Source of the DNA: Cystobacter fuscus
GTDB taxonomy: Bacteria > Myxococcota > Myxococcia > Myxococcales > Myxococcaceae
Direction: 5' to 3'
Length of the DNA: 64,000 nucleotides
Assembly: GCF_002305875.1 (NCBI RefSeq)
Contig: NZ_CP022098.1
Span: forward strand, 12,152,001 to 12,216,000
Made by a program: the position numbers and the translations under genes. Under the pieces are notes generated by a model that was given only the letters and a program-made list of their open reading frames with translations, was not told where the DNA came from and searched no databases. This document shows positions 28,043 to 37,988 of the stretch, in pieces (the first letter of the stretch is position 1; the number at the start of each line of letters is the position of its first letter).

Positions 28043-28069
28043 TGCAGCATTTCCACCTCGCTCCCGGCT

Positions 28070-29707
28070 TCAGCCGCGCGAGAACGCGTCGCCGACGATC
28101 TGCCGCGCCTCGTTCACCAGCGCGTCCAGGTGCGCCTGGTCCCGGAAGCTCTCCGCGTAGATCTTGTACACGTCCTCCGTACCCGAGGGCCGCGCCGCGA
28201 ACCACCCGTTGTCCGCCACCACCTTCAGCCCGCCCAGCTCCGCGTTGTTCCCCGGCGCGCGCGTGAGCCGCTGGGTGATGGGCTCGCCCGCCAGCGTCGT
28301 GGCCCGCACCGCCTCCGGCGACAGCTTCTTGAGCACCGCCTTCTGCGCGGACGTGGCCGGCTGATCAATCCGCGTGTACAGCGGCGCGCCGAACTTCTTC
28401 GTCAGCTCCTGGTAGTGCACGCCCGGGTCCTTGCCCGTGCGCGCCAATATCTCCACCGCCAGCAGGTCCAGGATGATGCCATCCTTGTCCGTGGACCACA
28501 CGGTGCCGTCGTGGCGCAGGAAGGACGCACCCGCGCTCTCCTCGCCGCCAAAGCCCAGCGAGCCATCCAAGAGCCCGTCCACGAACCACTTGAAGCCCAC
28601 CGGCACTTCCACCACGCGCCTGCCCAGGTCCCCCGCCACGCGGTCGATCATGCTGCTGCTCACCAGCGTCTTGCCCACTCCCACGTCCTGCTTCCACTGG
28701 GGCCGGTTGCGGTAGAGATAGCTGATGGCCACGGACAGGTAGTGGTTGGGGTTCATCAACCCCACGCTCCTCGTCACGATGCCATGCCGGTCCGAGTCCG
28801 TGTCGTTGCCGAACGCGATGTCGTAGCGGTCCTTGAGCTCCACCAGCCCCGCCATGGCGTAGGGCGACGAGCAGTCCATGCGGATCTTCCCGTCATGGTC
28901 CACGCGCATGAAGCGGAAGGTGGGGTCCACCGTCTTGTTCACCACCTGGAGGTTGAGCCCGTAGCGCGCGGCGATGGGCTCCCAGTAGTCCAGGTTCGAG
29001 CCCCCCAGCGGATCCGCGCCAATCGACAGCTTCGCCCCGCGCACCACGTCCAGGTCCACCACGTTGCGCAAGTCTTCCACGTACGGGGTGATGAAGTCGT
29101 AGCGCTCCAGATGGGCCACGTTCTGCGCGCGCTCGATGGGCATGCGCCGCACCGCCGCGTTGCCCGAGCCGAGCAGCTCGTTGGCGCGCTTCTCCATCCA
29201 GCTCGTGATGTTGGTGTCCGCCGGGCCGCCGTTGGGCGGGTTGTACTTGATGCCGCCGTCCTCGGGCGGGTTGTGCGAGGGAGTGATGACGATGCCGTCG
29301 GCCAGGCCCGTCTGCCGCCCCCGGTTGTAGGTGAGGATGGCGTGGGAGATGACGGGCGTGGGCGTCGCGCCGGGCGTGTAGCGCACGCGCACCTCGTTGG
29401 CCGCGAGCACCTCGAGCGCCGTGCGCTGCGCGGGCTCGCTCAGCGCGTGCGTGTCCATGCCCAGGAACAGCGGGCCGTTGATGCCCTGCTTCTCCCGGTA
29501 CTCGCAGATGGCCTGAACGACAGCCAGGATGTGCGCCTCGTTGAAGCTGCGGCGCGCGGCCGAGCCACGATGACCCGAGGTGCCAAACGCCACGCGTTGC
29601 TCGGGCTCGCGCACGTCCGGCAGCTCCGAGTAGTACTGCGAGCGCAGGGTGTCGGGGTTGATGAGGATGGAATCGGGAGGGGGCTTGCCAGCGTATTGAT
29701 GGGCCAC
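28070..29707 (-). CDS. pgm: Phosphoglucomutase, alpha-D-glucose specific
   Basis: 545-aa cytosolic enzyme interconverting glucose 6-phosphate and glucose 1-phosphate. The sequence has [19 protein letters not shown] near the N terminus, the active phosphoserine loop [11 protein letters not shown], the metal-binding [10 protein letters not shown], the sugar-binding [12 protein letters not shown], and the phosphate-binding [15 protein letters not shown] near the C terminus. Length agrees with bacterial Pgm (about 545). Start is GTG at 29707. It lies just beyond glgC, so glucose 1-phosphate made here would feed ADP-glucose synthesis. Confidence 0.96.
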   Translation of the reverse strand: MAHQYAGKPPPDSILINPDTLRSQYYSELPDVREPEQRVAFGTSGHRGSAARRSFNEAHILAVVQAICEYREKQGINGPLFLGMDTHALSEPAQRTALEVLAANEVRVRYTPGATPTPVISHAILTYNRGRQTGLADGIVITPSHNPPEDGGIKYNPPNGGPADTNITSWMEKRANELLGSGNAAVRRMPIERAQNVAHLERYDFITPYVEDLRNVVDLDVVRGAKLSIGADPLGGSNLDYWEPIAARYGLNLQVVNKTVDPTFRFMRVDHDGKIRMDCSSPYAMAGLVELKDRYDIAFGNDTDSDRHGIVTRSVGLMNPNHYLSVAISYLYRNRPQWKQDVGVGKTLVSSSMIDRVAGDLGRRVVEVPVGFKWFVDGLLDGSLGFGGEESAGASFLRHDGTVWSTDKDGIILDLLAVEILARTGKDPGVHYQELTKKFGAPLYTRIDQPATSAQKAVLKKLSPEAVRATTLAGEPITQRLTRAPGNNAELGGLKVVADNGWFAARPSGTEDVYKIYAESFRDQAHLDALVNEARQIVGDAFSRG

Positions 29708-29786
29708 GCGGCCACTCTAGCGCCGCGCGCCCCTCCGGCACGTCCCGTTTTCCGCGATGTTGTCCCGTTCACGCCCGCATCAGGGG

Positions 29787-30218
29787 CTACAGGTGCTGGG
29801 GAACGGCCTTGTCTCCAGGGAAGCGGCTGCCGCCCAGTTCCTGGCTCTCCTCGAACATCTGGCTGTCCTCCTCGTAGCCAGAGCCGCCCGTGCCTGGATC
29901 CTGCGAGGGATCCTGGTCGCGCACGTCCTCCTTGGAGTTGCTCGTGCCACTCGCGTCCGGGTTCGTCACCGAATCCTCGTAGCCCGAGCCCCCGGTGCTC
30001 CCGCGGTCCTCTTGCGGCACCGAGTAGTCGTCATACACGCCCGTGTTGCCCTTCCCGGATTCATCCCCCGCGCCGCCCGTGCCCACCTCGGAGGGCTGCC
30101 CCACCTGGGGAACGGGTGCCGGCTCCGAGCGCCGGGCGGACATGTCCGACGAGCACGCCGTCCCCAACGCCATCGCTCCCGCGAAAAGTCCGGTCCACAA
30201 CAGCCTGGTCCTCGTCAT
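29787..30218 (-). CDS. Small acidic Gly/Ser-rich lipoprotein
   Basis: 143-aa lipoprotein with signal peptide MTRTRLLWTGLFAGAMALG and lipobox LGTAC (C22). The mature chain is low-complexity, with GGSGYED/GGSGYEED repeated and many Asp, Glu, Ser and Gly residues. Excellent ribosome binding site AAGGAGGGG before ATG at 30218. No family recognised. It lies between pgm and glgC but has no visible link to glycogen metabolism. Confidence 0.75.
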   Translation of the reverse strand: MTRTRLLWTGLFAGAMALGTACSSDMSARRSEPAPVPQVGQPSEVGTGGAGDESGKGNTGVYDDYSVPQEDRGSTGGSGYEDSVTNPDASGTSNSKEDVRDQDPSQDPGTGGSGYEEDSQMFEESQELGGSRFPGDKAVPQHL

Positions 30219-30458
30219 ACGCCCCTCCTTCGAAAATTCCGTGGTGTGTGCGCCGAGGCGAATATGAGCAGCGCGCTCGCGAGTGACAGGCGGCCCTCGC
30301 GTGGCCGGCCGCTCCCCCGGGAACGGAGCGGCCGCGCACCCGTGGCGTTGGGTCCCCAATCATGCCGCCGTGCGGCATGAATCGAGGAAGTAGAAGAGAA
30401 CCGCGCCTTCCGTGAACAGCCTCCTATACTGCCGCGCCCAGAGGGGGTTCACCCACGA

Positions 30459-31709
30459 ATGAGCAGCAAGCGCATCCTCGGAATGATTCTCGCGGGAGGC
30501 CAGGGCACACGCCTGGCGCCCTTGACGGCCAAACGCTCCAAGCCCGCCGTGCCGTTCGGCTCGAAGTTCCGCATCATCGACTTCGCGTTGAGCAACTTCC
30601 TCAACTCGGGCGTCTACTCCATCTACGTGCTCACGCAGTTCAAGGCGCAGTCGCTCACCGAGCACATCCAGCGTGGCTGGCGCTTCGGCTCGGGGCTGCT
30701 CGCCGACTACTTCATCACCCTGGTGCCCGCGCAGATGTACCTCTACGAGGAGCTGGGCCCGGTGTGGTACCGCGGCACGGCGGACGCCATCTACCAGAAC
30801 CTCCACCTGGTGGAGAACTACCGCGCCGACAACGTGGCCATCTTCTCCGGTGATCACATCTACAAGATGAACGTGGCGCACATGCTCGAGCAGCACGAGG
30901 CCGCGCGCGCCGACATCACCATCGCCGCCTACCCCACGCCGCTCGCCGAGGCGCACCGCTTCGGCGTCATGCAGATCGACGAGCGCGGCCGCATCACCGA
31001 CTTCCAGGAGAAGGTGAAGAACCCCCCGGCCATGCCGCACAAGCCCACGCACGCGCTGGCCAGCATGGGCAACTACATCTTCAAGAGGAAGGTGCTCGAG
31101 GAGCTGCTGGAGATCGACGCGAAGACCGAGGGCAGCCAGCACGACTTCGGCAAGGACGTGCTGCCGCGCGCGCTGCGCGACGGCTACCACATCCAGTCGT
31201 ATGACTTTCACTCCAACCCCATCCCCGGCCAGGACCGCGCCAACACGTACTGGCGCGACGTGGGCACGCTCGAGGCCTACCACGAGGCCAGCATGGATCT
31301 GGTGTCGGCCAACCCCGAGTTCGACGTCTTCAACCCGGAGTGGCCGCTGCGCACCGCGGTGGAGTTCAGCCCTCCGGCCAAGTTCGTCCACGAGGCGGGC
31401 GAGCGCATGGGACGGGCGCTGGACTCCATGGTGGCCGGCGGCAGCATCATCTCCGGCGGCACCGTGCGCCAGAGCATCCTGTCGCGCCGCGTCCGGGTGA
31501 ACTCCTACTCGCTCGTGGAGCGCTCGGTGCTCTTCGACGAGGTGGACATCGGCCGGCACGCCCACGTGAAGAACGCCATCATCGACAAGGGCGTGCGCGT
31601 GCCACCCCACACGAAGATTGGCTACGACCGGGAGCAGGACAAGGCGCGCGGCTTCACCGTGACGGACAGCGGCATCGTCGTGGTGCCCAAGAACTACAAG
31701 TTCGACTGA
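30459..31709 (+). CDS. glgC: Glucose-1-phosphate adenylyltransferase (ADP-glucose pyrophosphorylase)
   Basis: 416-aa enzyme making ADP-glucose from ATP and glucose 1-phosphate for glycogen synthesis. The N-terminal nucleotidyltransferase loop [15 protein letters not shown], the [19 protein letters not shown] segment, SGDHIYKM, and GTADAIYQN are all characteristic. The C-terminal left-handed beta-helix begins near 285 ([19 protein letters not shown]). Length is standard. It runs opposite to pgm with the lipoprotein gene between them. Confidence 0.96.
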   Translation: MSSKRILGMILAGGQGTRLAPLTAKRSKPAVPFGSKFRIIDFALSNFLNSGVYSIYVLTQFKAQSLTEHIQRGWRFGSGLLADYFITLVPAQMYLYEELGPVWYRGTADAIYQNLHLVENYRADNVAIFSGDHIYKMNVAHMLEQHEAARADITIAAYPTPLAEAHRFGVMQIDERGRITDFQEKVKNPPAMPHKPTHALASMGNYIFKRKVLEELLEIDAKTEGSQHDFGKDVLPRALRDGYHIQSYDFHSNPIPGQDRANTYWRDVGTLEAYHEASMDLVSANPEFDVFNPEWPLRTAVEFSPPAKFVHEAGERMGRALDSMVAGGSIISGGTVRQSILSRRVRVNSYSLVERSVLFDEVDIGRHAHVKNAIIDKGVRVPPHTKIGYDREQDKARGFTVTDSGIVVVPKNYKFD

Positions 31710-31719
31710 GGCCGCGCGC

Positions 31720-32856
31720 TCACGCGAACGTGTCCAGTTCCTCGAGGAGGCGGTCCACGTCCGCCTCCGTGTTGTACAGGTGGGGCGAGACGCGCAGGCT
31801 GTCACCGCGCACGCTCACGAACACCCGGCGCGCCGCGAGCTTCGCCGTCACGTCCGGGGGATAGCCCCCCGGGTTGCGCAGGCCCATGAGGTGACCGGCG
31901 CGCAGGCCCTCGGGCGCCACCTCCAGCCCCATCGAGCGCGCCCCGGACGCCAGCCGCGCCGTCAGCGCGCCCACCGTCTCCTGGATGTCCGCCACGCCCC
32001 AGGAGGACAGCTGGCGCAGGGCCGCGAGCGCCATGGGCACGAGCGCGAAGTTGCTGCGCTCGCCCACGTCGAAGCGGCGCGCCCCCGGCTGGAAGTCGTC
32101 CCGGTAGTCCACCAGGCGCGCGAAGTCCTCGCTGCCCGCGCGCGTGAGCCAGTTGTGCTCCAGCGGGCGGCCCTCGCGCCAGCGCGGCGCCACGTAGAGG
32201 TAGCCCAGGCTGTAGGGCCCCATCATCCACTTGTAGCCCGCCGTCACGAGGAAGTCCGGCCGCACCCGCTCCACGCTCAGGGGCAGCGCGCCCAGCGACT
32301 GCGTCGCGTCCACCGCCAGCACCGCGCCCACCTCGCGCGCCCGGGCGCCCACGCGCTCCAGGTCCACCAGGCTCCCATCCGTCCAGTGACAGTGCGGCAG
32401 CGCCACCAGCGCCGCGCGCTCGTCCAGCTCGGCGAGCACCGCGCGCGTCCAGTCCCCGTCCGGAGGCCGGCGCACGGTGACCATCTGCCCGCCCGAGCGC
32501 CCGGCCAGCTCCCGCCAGGGGTACACGTTGGAGGGGAACTCCTCGGCGAGCACCAGCAGGCGCTGGCCCACGCGCACCGGCACGTTGGACGCCGCCACCG
32601 CCATGCCGTAGCTCACCGAGGGCACCAGCGCCACGCCCTCCGCGTCCGCCTCCACCAGGCTCGCGAAGAGCCGGCGCAGCGCCTCCGACTCGGAGAAGAA
32701 GTCCTCGGGCCGCAACAGCCAGGGCCGCGCCTTGCGCACCACCGCCTCGCGCCCCGCCTCCGTCACGGCGTGGGACTGGGGCGACATGTACGCGCAGTTG
32801 AGCCAGGTGAGGCCCTCGGGCAGGTCGAACAGGTGGCGTTGGCAGGGCAGGCGCAT
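31720..32856 (-). CDS. Class V aminotransferase (PLP-dependent, cysteine desulfurase-like fold)
   Basis: 378-aa PLP enzyme. The lysine binding PLP is in TAGYKWMMGPYSLGYLY, the aspartate contacting the pyridine nitrogen in VLAVDATQSLGALPL, and the substrate arginine near LRVSPHLYNTEADVD. The N terminus LTWLNCAYMSPQSHAVTEAG is typical of isopenicillin-N-epimerase/kynureninase-like class V members. Reaction unknown. Start at 32856. It ends ten bases from glgC on the other strand (convergent). Confidence 0.85.
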   Translation of the reverse strand: MRLPCQRHLFDLPEGLTWLNCAYMSPQSHAVTEAGREAVVRKARPWLLRPEDFFSESEALRRLFASLVEADAEGVALVPSVSYGMAVAASNVPVRVGQRLLVLAEEFPSNVYPWRELAGRSGGQMVTVRRPPDGDWTRAVLAELDERAALVALPHCHWTDGSLVDLERVGARAREVGAVLAVDATQSLGALPLSVERVRPDFLVTAGYKWMMGPYSLGYLYVAPRWREGRPLEHNWLTRAGSEDFARLVDYRDDFQPGARRFDVGERSNFALVPMALAALRQLSSWGVADIQETVGALTARLASGARSMGLEVAPEGLRAGHLMGLRNPGGYPPDVTAKLAARRVFVSVRGDSLRVSPHLYNTEADVDRLLEELDTFA

Positions 32857-32911
32857 GGGCCCGGAGCATAGCGCCCCAGGGACCCCGCGCCCGCCTTCTG
32901 TCTGCGCGTGT

Positions 32912-33316
32912 CTACTTGCGCAGGCGGCTGAGCAGCCAGCTCCCGCCCGCCAGGCCCAGCACGGTGCCCAGGGTGCGCACGGGCTGGGTGCGCACGCGCG
33001 ACTCCAGCACGTCCACCCGGTCCGCCAGCAGCAGCAGGGCCACGTGCCGGAAGTAGTGCTCGGGGATGTCATACGCCACGCTCCGCAGAAGACCGCTCAG
33101 CCCCCTGGGCGGAATGGCGGTGCTGAAGACGGGCGTCAGCTCCTCGAGCGACGTGCGCTTGAACACGGGCACCTCGGGAGGTGGCTGGCGCTCGGGCTTC
33201 TCCCAGTGCGCGCCACCGCGCACCCGGGGCTCGAGCAGCATGGGGACTCCGGGCCGGTTCCTCGGATCCTCGTCCGCGCCCCAGCCATTGATTTCCGTGT
33301 GTTCTCGCCGTGCCAT
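32912..33316 (-). CDS. Hypothetical protein with C-terminal membrane helix
   Basis: 134-aa protein of unknown function. Residues 1-65 are polar and proline-rich; a segment VAYDIPEHYFRHVALLLLADRVDVLESRV (about 80-108) precedes a possible C-terminal membrane anchor TLGTVLGLAGGSWLLSRLRK. Starts 11 bases after the stop of the zinc dehydrogenase gene, so probably part of the same transcript with the TPP enzyme upstream. No recognised domain. Confidence 0.7.
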   Translation of the reverse strand: MARREHTEINGWGADEDPRNRPGVPMLLEPRVRGGAHWEKPERQPPPEVPVFKRTSLEELTPVFSTAIPPRGLSGLLRSVAYDIPEHYFRHVALLLLADRVDVLESRVRTQPVRTLGTVLGLAGGSWLLSRLRK

Positions 33317-33327
33317 GTCCGGTCTCC

Positions 33328-34479
33328 TCACGCGTGTCCGTGCGGCAACAGCACGCACTTGATGCACCCGTCCTTCTTGCCCGAGAAGAGGTCGTACGCC
33401 TTGGACACCTCGGCCAGCGGGAAGCGGTGGGTGATGATGCCCTTGGCGTCGATGCGCCCCGCGCGGATGTGCTCCAGCAGGTGGGCCATGTAGCGTTTGG
33501 TGTTGCACTGGTTCATGCGCATCGTCAGGCCCTTGTTCATCGCCGTGCCGATGGAGATGAAGTTGAAGGGGGGCCCGTACACGCCGATGATGGAGATGGT
33601 CCCCCCCTTGCGCACGGCGTTGATGGACCAGTTGATGGCCGTGGGCGAGCCCGCCTGGAGCTTGAGCTTCACGCCGAGGATGTTGTTGAGCGTCTCGCCC
33701 TCGGCCTCCATGCCCACCGCGTCGATGCACACGTCCGGCCCGCGCCCGTCCGTCATCTCCTTCAAGGTGGAGATGATGTCCTCCTCCTGCTTGAAGTTGA
33801 GCGTCTCCACCTGGCTGTACTTCCTGGCGAACTCCAGGCGGTAGGGGATGTGGTCCACGGCGATGACGCGCCCGGCGCCCATGAGCCACGCGGACTTCTG
33901 GGCGAAGATGCCCACCGGGCCGCAGCCGAACACCGCCACCGTGTCCCCCGGCTGGATGTTGCCCATCTCCGCCCCCTGGTAGCCCGTGGGCAGGATGTCG
34001 CTCAGGAAGAGCACCTCCTCCTCTTCCATGTCGTCCGGAATCTTCATCGGCCCCACGTCCGCGAAGGGCACGCGCACGTACTGTGCCTGGCCGCCCTCGA
34101 AGCCGCCCGTGGTGTGCGAATAACCATACACCCCCGAGGCCAGGTCGCTGTTGGGGTTGCTGCTCTCGCAGTTGGCGAACAGGCCGCGCTTGCAATAGAA
34201 GCAACTGCCGCACGAGATGTTGAAGGGCACCACCACCCGATCCCCGGGCTTGAGGTTGCGCACCGAGCGGCCCACCTCCTCCACCACGCCGGCGAACTCG
34301 TGGCCGAACGTACACCCCACGCGCGTGTCCGTGACGAGCCCGTGCAACAGGTGCAGGTCCGAGCCACAGATGGCCGTGTGCGTCACCCGGACGATGGCGT
34401 CATTGGTGTGGAGGATGACCGGATCCGGCTTCTTGCCCACCGACACGCGGTAGGGCCCTTCGTAGACCATCGCTTGCAT
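33328..34479 (-). CDS. Zinc-dependent alcohol/formaldehyde dehydrogenase-like (MDR family)
   Basis: 383-aa medium-chain dehydrogenase. Catalytic zinc ligands: C in AICGSDLH, H and E in FGHEFAGVVEEVG. Structural zinc cysteines lie in CGSCFYCKRGLFANC. Rossmann fold VAVFGCGPVGIFAQ. The insertion YGYSHTTGGFEGGQAQYVRVPFAD is typical of glutathione-independent formaldehyde dehydrogenase and S-(hydroxymethyl) relatives. Start at 34479 has AGGAG seven bases upstream. Probably co-transcribed with the TPP-dependent enzyme upstream, 62 bases away, suggesting shared aldehyde or pyruvate metabolism, which is inference. Confidence 0.9.
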   Translation of the reverse strand: MQAMVYEGPYRVSVGKKPDPVILHTNDAIVRVTHTAICGSDLHLLHGLVTDTRVGCTFGHEFAGVVEEVGRSVRNLKPGDRVVVPFNISCGSCFYCKRGLFANCESSNPNSDLASGVYGYSHTTGGFEGGQAQYVRVPFADVGPMKIPDDMEEEEVLFLSDILPTGYQGAEMGNIQPGDTVAVFGCGPVGIFAQKSAWLMGAGRVIAVDHIPYRLEFARKYSQVETLNFKQEEDIISTLKEMTDGRGPDVCIDAVGMEAEGETLNNILGVKLKLQAGSPTAINWSINAVRKGGTISIIGVYGPPFNFISIGTAMNKGLTMRMNQCNTKRYMAHLLEHIRAGRIDAKGIITHRFPLAEVSKAYDLFSGKKDGCIKCVLLPHGHA

Positions 34480-34541
34480 GCACCACTCCTGCTGCCGCGG
34501 CTTGCCCGCCGCGGGTGATGGGTGTTGAGGTGAAACGCGGG

Positions 34542-36326
34542 TCAGCTCTTGTGCGGCTTGAGCTTCTCCACCATGGCCTTGATGGACTGGTTGAGGATGC
34601 CCGCCGACCTGGGGTCCCCCTTGAGGAGGGCCTCGGAGAAGTGTCTGGCCTGCTCCAGGGAGATGTGCGGCGGCAGCGGCGGCACGTCGGGGTCCACGTA
34701 CGCCTCCAGCACCACCGGCCGGTCCGACTCCAGCGCCCGCTCCCACGCCCCGGCGATCTGCTCCGGCTTGTCCACCCGGATGCCGCGCAGGCCAATCGAG
34801 TCCGCGTAGCGCGCGTAGGGGAAGTCCGGCAGCTCCTGCGAGGCCTTGAACTCGGGGTCGCCGTTGAGCACCCGCTGCTCCCACGTCACCATGTTCAGGT
34901 CGCGGTTGTTGAGCACCAGGACGATGAAGCGCGGATCCTTCCACTCGCGCCAGTACTTCGCCACGGTGATGAGCTCGCTGTTGCCATTCATCTGCATGGC
35001 CCCGTCACCCACCAGCGCGATGACGGGCCGCTCGGGGTAGGCGAACTTGGCCCCAATCGCATACGGCACCCCGCAGCCCATGGTGGCCAGGTTGCCCGAC
35101 AGCGACGCCATCATCCCCCCGCGGATCTTCAAGTCCCGCGCGAACCAGTTCGCCGTCGAGCCCGAGTCCGCCGCGAGAATCACCCGGTCCGGCAGCTTCG
35201 GCGACAGCTCGGAGAACACGCGCTGCGGGTTGATGGGGTTGGCGTCCACCATCGCCTGGGCCTCTACCACCTTCCACCACTTGCGCACGCCCTTCTCCAC
35301 CCCCTCGCGCCAGCTCCGATCCGCCTTGCACTTGAGCAGCGGAATGAGCGCGCGCAGCGTCTCCTTCGAGTCGCCCGTGAGCGGCACCTCCACCGGGTAG
35401 CGGATGGCCAGCATGCGCCCGTCCAGGTCGATCTGCACGGCCCGCGCCTGGCCCTCGGGCGGCAGGAACTCCGAGTACGGGAAGCTCGTGCCCACCATGA
35501 GCAACGTGTCGCAGCCCATCATCAGGTCCCAGCTCGGCCGGGTACCGAGCAGACCGATGGCGCCCGTGACGAAGGGCAGATCATCCGGCAGCACCGCCTT
35601 GCCCAGCAGCGCCTTGGCCACGCCCGCGCCCAGCAGGTCCGCCACCTCGAGCACCTCGGGCACCGCGCGCATCGCGCCCGCGCCCACCAGCATCGCCACC
35701 TTGCCGCCCGCGTTGAGCACGTCCGCCGCGCGCCTCAAGTCCCGCTCCTGGGGCACCACGCGCGGCGCGCTGTAGCCCACGCTCGAGTGCACCGTGCCGT
35801 GCTTCATCGGCGGCGACTCGTAGGGCTGCTCCTGGATGTCGTTGGGCAGGATGATGCACGTCACCGTGCGCTCGGCCTGGGCGATCCGCATCGCCCGATC
35901 CACCGCGTGGCGGATGGCCGAGGGGTGCGTCACCAGGGTGATGTACTCGGCCGCCACGTCCTTGAAGAGCGTCGACAGGTCCACCTCCTGCTGGTAGTGG
36001 CCCCCGAGCGCCATGCTCGCCTGCTGCCCCACGATGGCCACCACCGGCTGATGGTCGAGCTTCGCGTCGTACAGGCCATTGAGCAGGTGGATGGCCCCCG
36101 GCCCCGACGTCGCCATGCACACGCCCACCTCGCCGGTGAACTTCGCGTGCGCGCACGCCATGAAGGCCGACATCTCCTCGTGGCGCGATTGGATGAACTG
36201 GAACTCGGAGTTGCGCCGCAGCGCGCCCATCACGCCGTTGATGCCGTCACCCGGATAGCCGTAGATGCGGCGTACGCCCCACTGGCTCAACCGGTAGAGC
36301 AGGTAGTCGCTGACGGTGCCACTCAT
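34542..36326 (-). CDS. Thiamine-pyrophosphate enzyme, pyruvate oxidase/dehydrogenase (PoxB)-like
   Basis: 594-aa TPP-dependent enzyme. The catalytic glutamate is in QSRHEEMSAFMACAHAK; TPP/Mg2+ binding is LVGDGAMQMNGNSELITV ... LNNRDLNMVTWEQ. The middle domain (about 190-330) has GAGAMRAVPEVLEVADLLG as in FAD/ADP-binding members. The 594-aa length fits PoxB and related pyruvate oxidases. Likely decarboxylates pyruvate; a membrane-binding PoxB C-terminal peptide is not evident. Start at 36326 has GGGGAG nine bases upstream. First gene of a likely operon with the zinc dehydrogenase. Confidence 0.88.
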   Translation of the reverse strand: MSGTVSDYLLYRLSQWGVRRIYGYPGDGINGVMGALRRNSEFQFIQSRHEEMSAFMACAHAKFTGEVGVCMATSGPGAIHLLNGLYDAKLDHQPVVAIVGQQASMALGGHYQQEVDLSTLFKDVAAEYITLVTHPSAIRHAVDRAMRIAQAERTVTCIILPNDIQEQPYESPPMKHGTVHSSVGYSAPRVVPQERDLRRAADVLNAGGKVAMLVGAGAMRAVPEVLEVADLLGAGVAKALLGKAVLPDDLPFVTGAIGLLGTRPSWDLMMGCDTLLMVGTSFPYSEFLPPEGQARAVQIDLDGRMLAIRYPVEVPLTGDSKETLRALIPLLKCKADRSWREGVEKGVRKWWKVVEAQAMVDANPINPQRVFSELSPKLPDRVILAADSGSTANWFARDLKIRGGMMASLSGNLATMGCGVPYAIGAKFAYPERPVIALVGDGAMQMNGNSELITVAKYWREWKDPRFIVLVLNNRDLNMVTWEQRVLNGDPEFKASQELPDFPYARYADSIGLRGIRVDKPEQIAGAWERALESDRPVVLEAYVDPDVPPLPPHISLEQARHFSEALLKGDPRSAGILNQSIKAMVEKLKPHKS

Positions 36327-36588
36327 GGCGTGTCTCCCCTGGGCTGACCGCGTGGAGGGACACCTCCCCCCGCCTCGGCCCCCGCCGTGGCGCAAACCTA
36401 CGCACGCCCCCACGAGCGGGAGCAGGCCGCTCTCCCTGCCTCGCAGCCCGTCTCGCCCTAGCCCTGGGCACCCGGGGGCCCGCTCGTCCGTCTGCTCCTT
36501 CCGTCGCCCCGTCGATGCCGGAAACGAACGGAAACACCCACCGCGGTCCCAATCCTTTACACTTCTCCAGGAGAGAGGAGCCGACACC

Positions 36589-37515
36589 GTGTTGCCCTAT
36601 TTCCCTTTCGAGCAGGAGCTGTTCGCGATGCGGCTCGGCGTGCGCGCGCTCCGCCCGGGCGAGCCGCTCATCGAGGTGGAGGAGCCGCATTACGCCGAGG
36701 AGCTGGCGCTCAAGCAGTCCCTGCTCGCCGATGCCCAGCGCGTGCGCTTCGCCGCCCTCCCCCGCACCCTCGCGGCGCAGTGGGAGGCCGTCACCGAGCT
36801 GCTCCCGCTCATGGCCCACCAGCACCCCCAGCACTTCACCCTGGAGCGCACGGCGGACGCCTGGCACTGGCACAACCACCTGCTCGACACCCGGACGCAC
36901 TTCATCCCCGGCGAAGCGGACAGCCTCCCCCTCGCCCCGCTCGACTGGCTCGGCCGCCAGGTGCAGGAGGATCTGCTCCTCATGGACGGCACGCACGAGG
37001 GTCTGCCCCTCATCGCCGGTCAGCTCTGCTTCCCCGCGGGCTGGTGCCTCGCCGACAAGCTGGGCCACCCGGTGCTCGACATCCACGCGACCGTGCCCGG
37101 CTTCGGCGAGCAGCTCGGCGGCGCCACCGTGCGCCTCATGCGCGGACTCAAGTCCGGCCGCCCCGTCACCCGCGTCAACTGGGGCATCAGCGTCACCCCC
37201 CAGCTCGACCTCGCCCCCTGGACCCAGCCCGAGTGGCGCCACCTGCGCCAGGAAGTCACCGCGCGCAACGCCGGAGAGAAGTGCTACCTGCGGCTGGAGC
37301 GGCAGACGCTCTCGATGCTGCCCACCTCGGGCGCCATCCTCTTCACCATCCACACCTACCGCGCCCCGGTGGCCACCGAGGTGGAGGATCCCGAGCGGCG
37401 CCGGCTGCTCGCGGGCGTGCTGCGCACCCTCCCCCCCGAGACGCGCGACTACAAGGGCCTCACCGCCTTCCTCCCCCAGCTCCTCGCCTGGCTCGAGCCG
37501 GGTACCCGCTCCTGA
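36589..37515 (+). CDS. DUF3445 heme-dependent oxidative N-demethylase-like protein
   Basis: 308-aa protein starting with GTG at 36589, preceded by AGGAG. Conserved features recalling DUF3445/HdmA-like proteins are PYFPFEQELFAMRLGVRAL, DLLLMDGTHEGLPLIAGQLCFPAGW, LGHPVLDIHATVPGF, GKCYLRLERQTLSMLP (as GEKCYLRLERQTL) and ILFTIHTYRAPV. Family members are described as heme proteins that oxidatively remove N-methyl groups. The substrate here is unknown. A clear terminator hairpin follows the gene at 37529. Confidence 0.75.
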   Translation: MLPYFPFEQELFAMRLGVRALRPGEPLIEVEEPHYAEELALKQSLLADAQRVRFAALPRTLAAQWEAVTELLPLMAHQHPQHFTLERTADAWHWHNHLLDTRTHFIPGEADSLPLAPLDWLGRQVQEDLLLMDGTHEGLPLIAGQLCFPAGWCLADKLGHPVLDIHATVPGFGEQLGGATVRLMRGLKSGRPVTRVNWGISVTPQLDLAPWTQPEWRHLRQEVTARNAGEKCYLRLERQTLSMLPTSGAILFTIHTYRAPVATEVEDPERRRLLAGVLRTLPPETRDYKGLTAFLPQLLAWLEPGTRS

Positions 37516-37528
37516 GCGGCGCGCCGCT

Positions 37529-37561
37529 CTCCGCCGCCATGGGGGTTGCACGGCGGCGGAG
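37529..37561 (+). terminator. Hairpin after DUF3445 gene
   Basis: Perfect 10-bp stem CTCCGCCGCC/GGCGGCGGAG with a 13-base loop, 14 bases after the stop codon. No T-tract follows, common in high-GC genomes. Confidence 0.65.
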
Positions 37562-37628
37562 GAGGGCGGTGGCTACCTCAGTGCTAACGCTTCGTGGCCT
37601 GGGTTAGCATGGCCATCAAGGACGCGTC

Positions 37629-37976
37629 ATGACCTGGACACACACGCTCGTGCTTATTACGGCCTGTACTCTGCCAGGATTCGAGCTTCTGGCAGAGCCC
37701 CCATGGCATCAGCTACCCCTCCTCTCATCTGGTCCTGAAAGAGGGGGAGCGCGTAAACCTCCAAGGAAACCCAAGTCCCCAGGAAAGGAAGAGGAGCCGC
37801 GGAAGCGCCCGGTCAATCTGAGTCGTTGCCTCGATTCGTGTGCCGCTGGTGGCGCGGTCTTCATCAACTTCTGCAACGACATCGAAAAACCCGCGACACG
37901 TGCCGTTTGCTTCTCCAAAGCCAATGAGAGCGAGCAGCAGTGTCGGGGATTTTGTTCCAACTACTTCGGAAGCTGA
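37629..37976 (+). CDS. Small cysteine-rich lipoprotein
   Basis: 115-aa exported protein. Short signal with a lipobox VLITAC (C13). Then a basic Pro/Lys linker (KPPRKPKSPGKEEEPRKRP) and a compact domain with six cysteines: RCLDSCAAGG, FINFCND, RAVCFSK and QQCRGFCSNYFGS. This C-x3-C ... C ... C ... C-x3-C pattern recurs in myxobacterial short secreted proteins I have seen but has no function I can name. The next gene starts 12 bases later, so the two form a unit, resembling toxin-like/immunity-like pairs. Confidence 0.65.
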   Translation: MTWTHTLVLITACTLPGFELLAEPPWHQLPLLSSGPERGGARKPPRKPKSPGKEEEPRKRPVNLSRCLDSCAAGGAVFINFCNDIEKPATRAVCFSKANESEQQCRGFCSNYFGS

Positions 37977-37988
37977 GAGGTCTCTGCC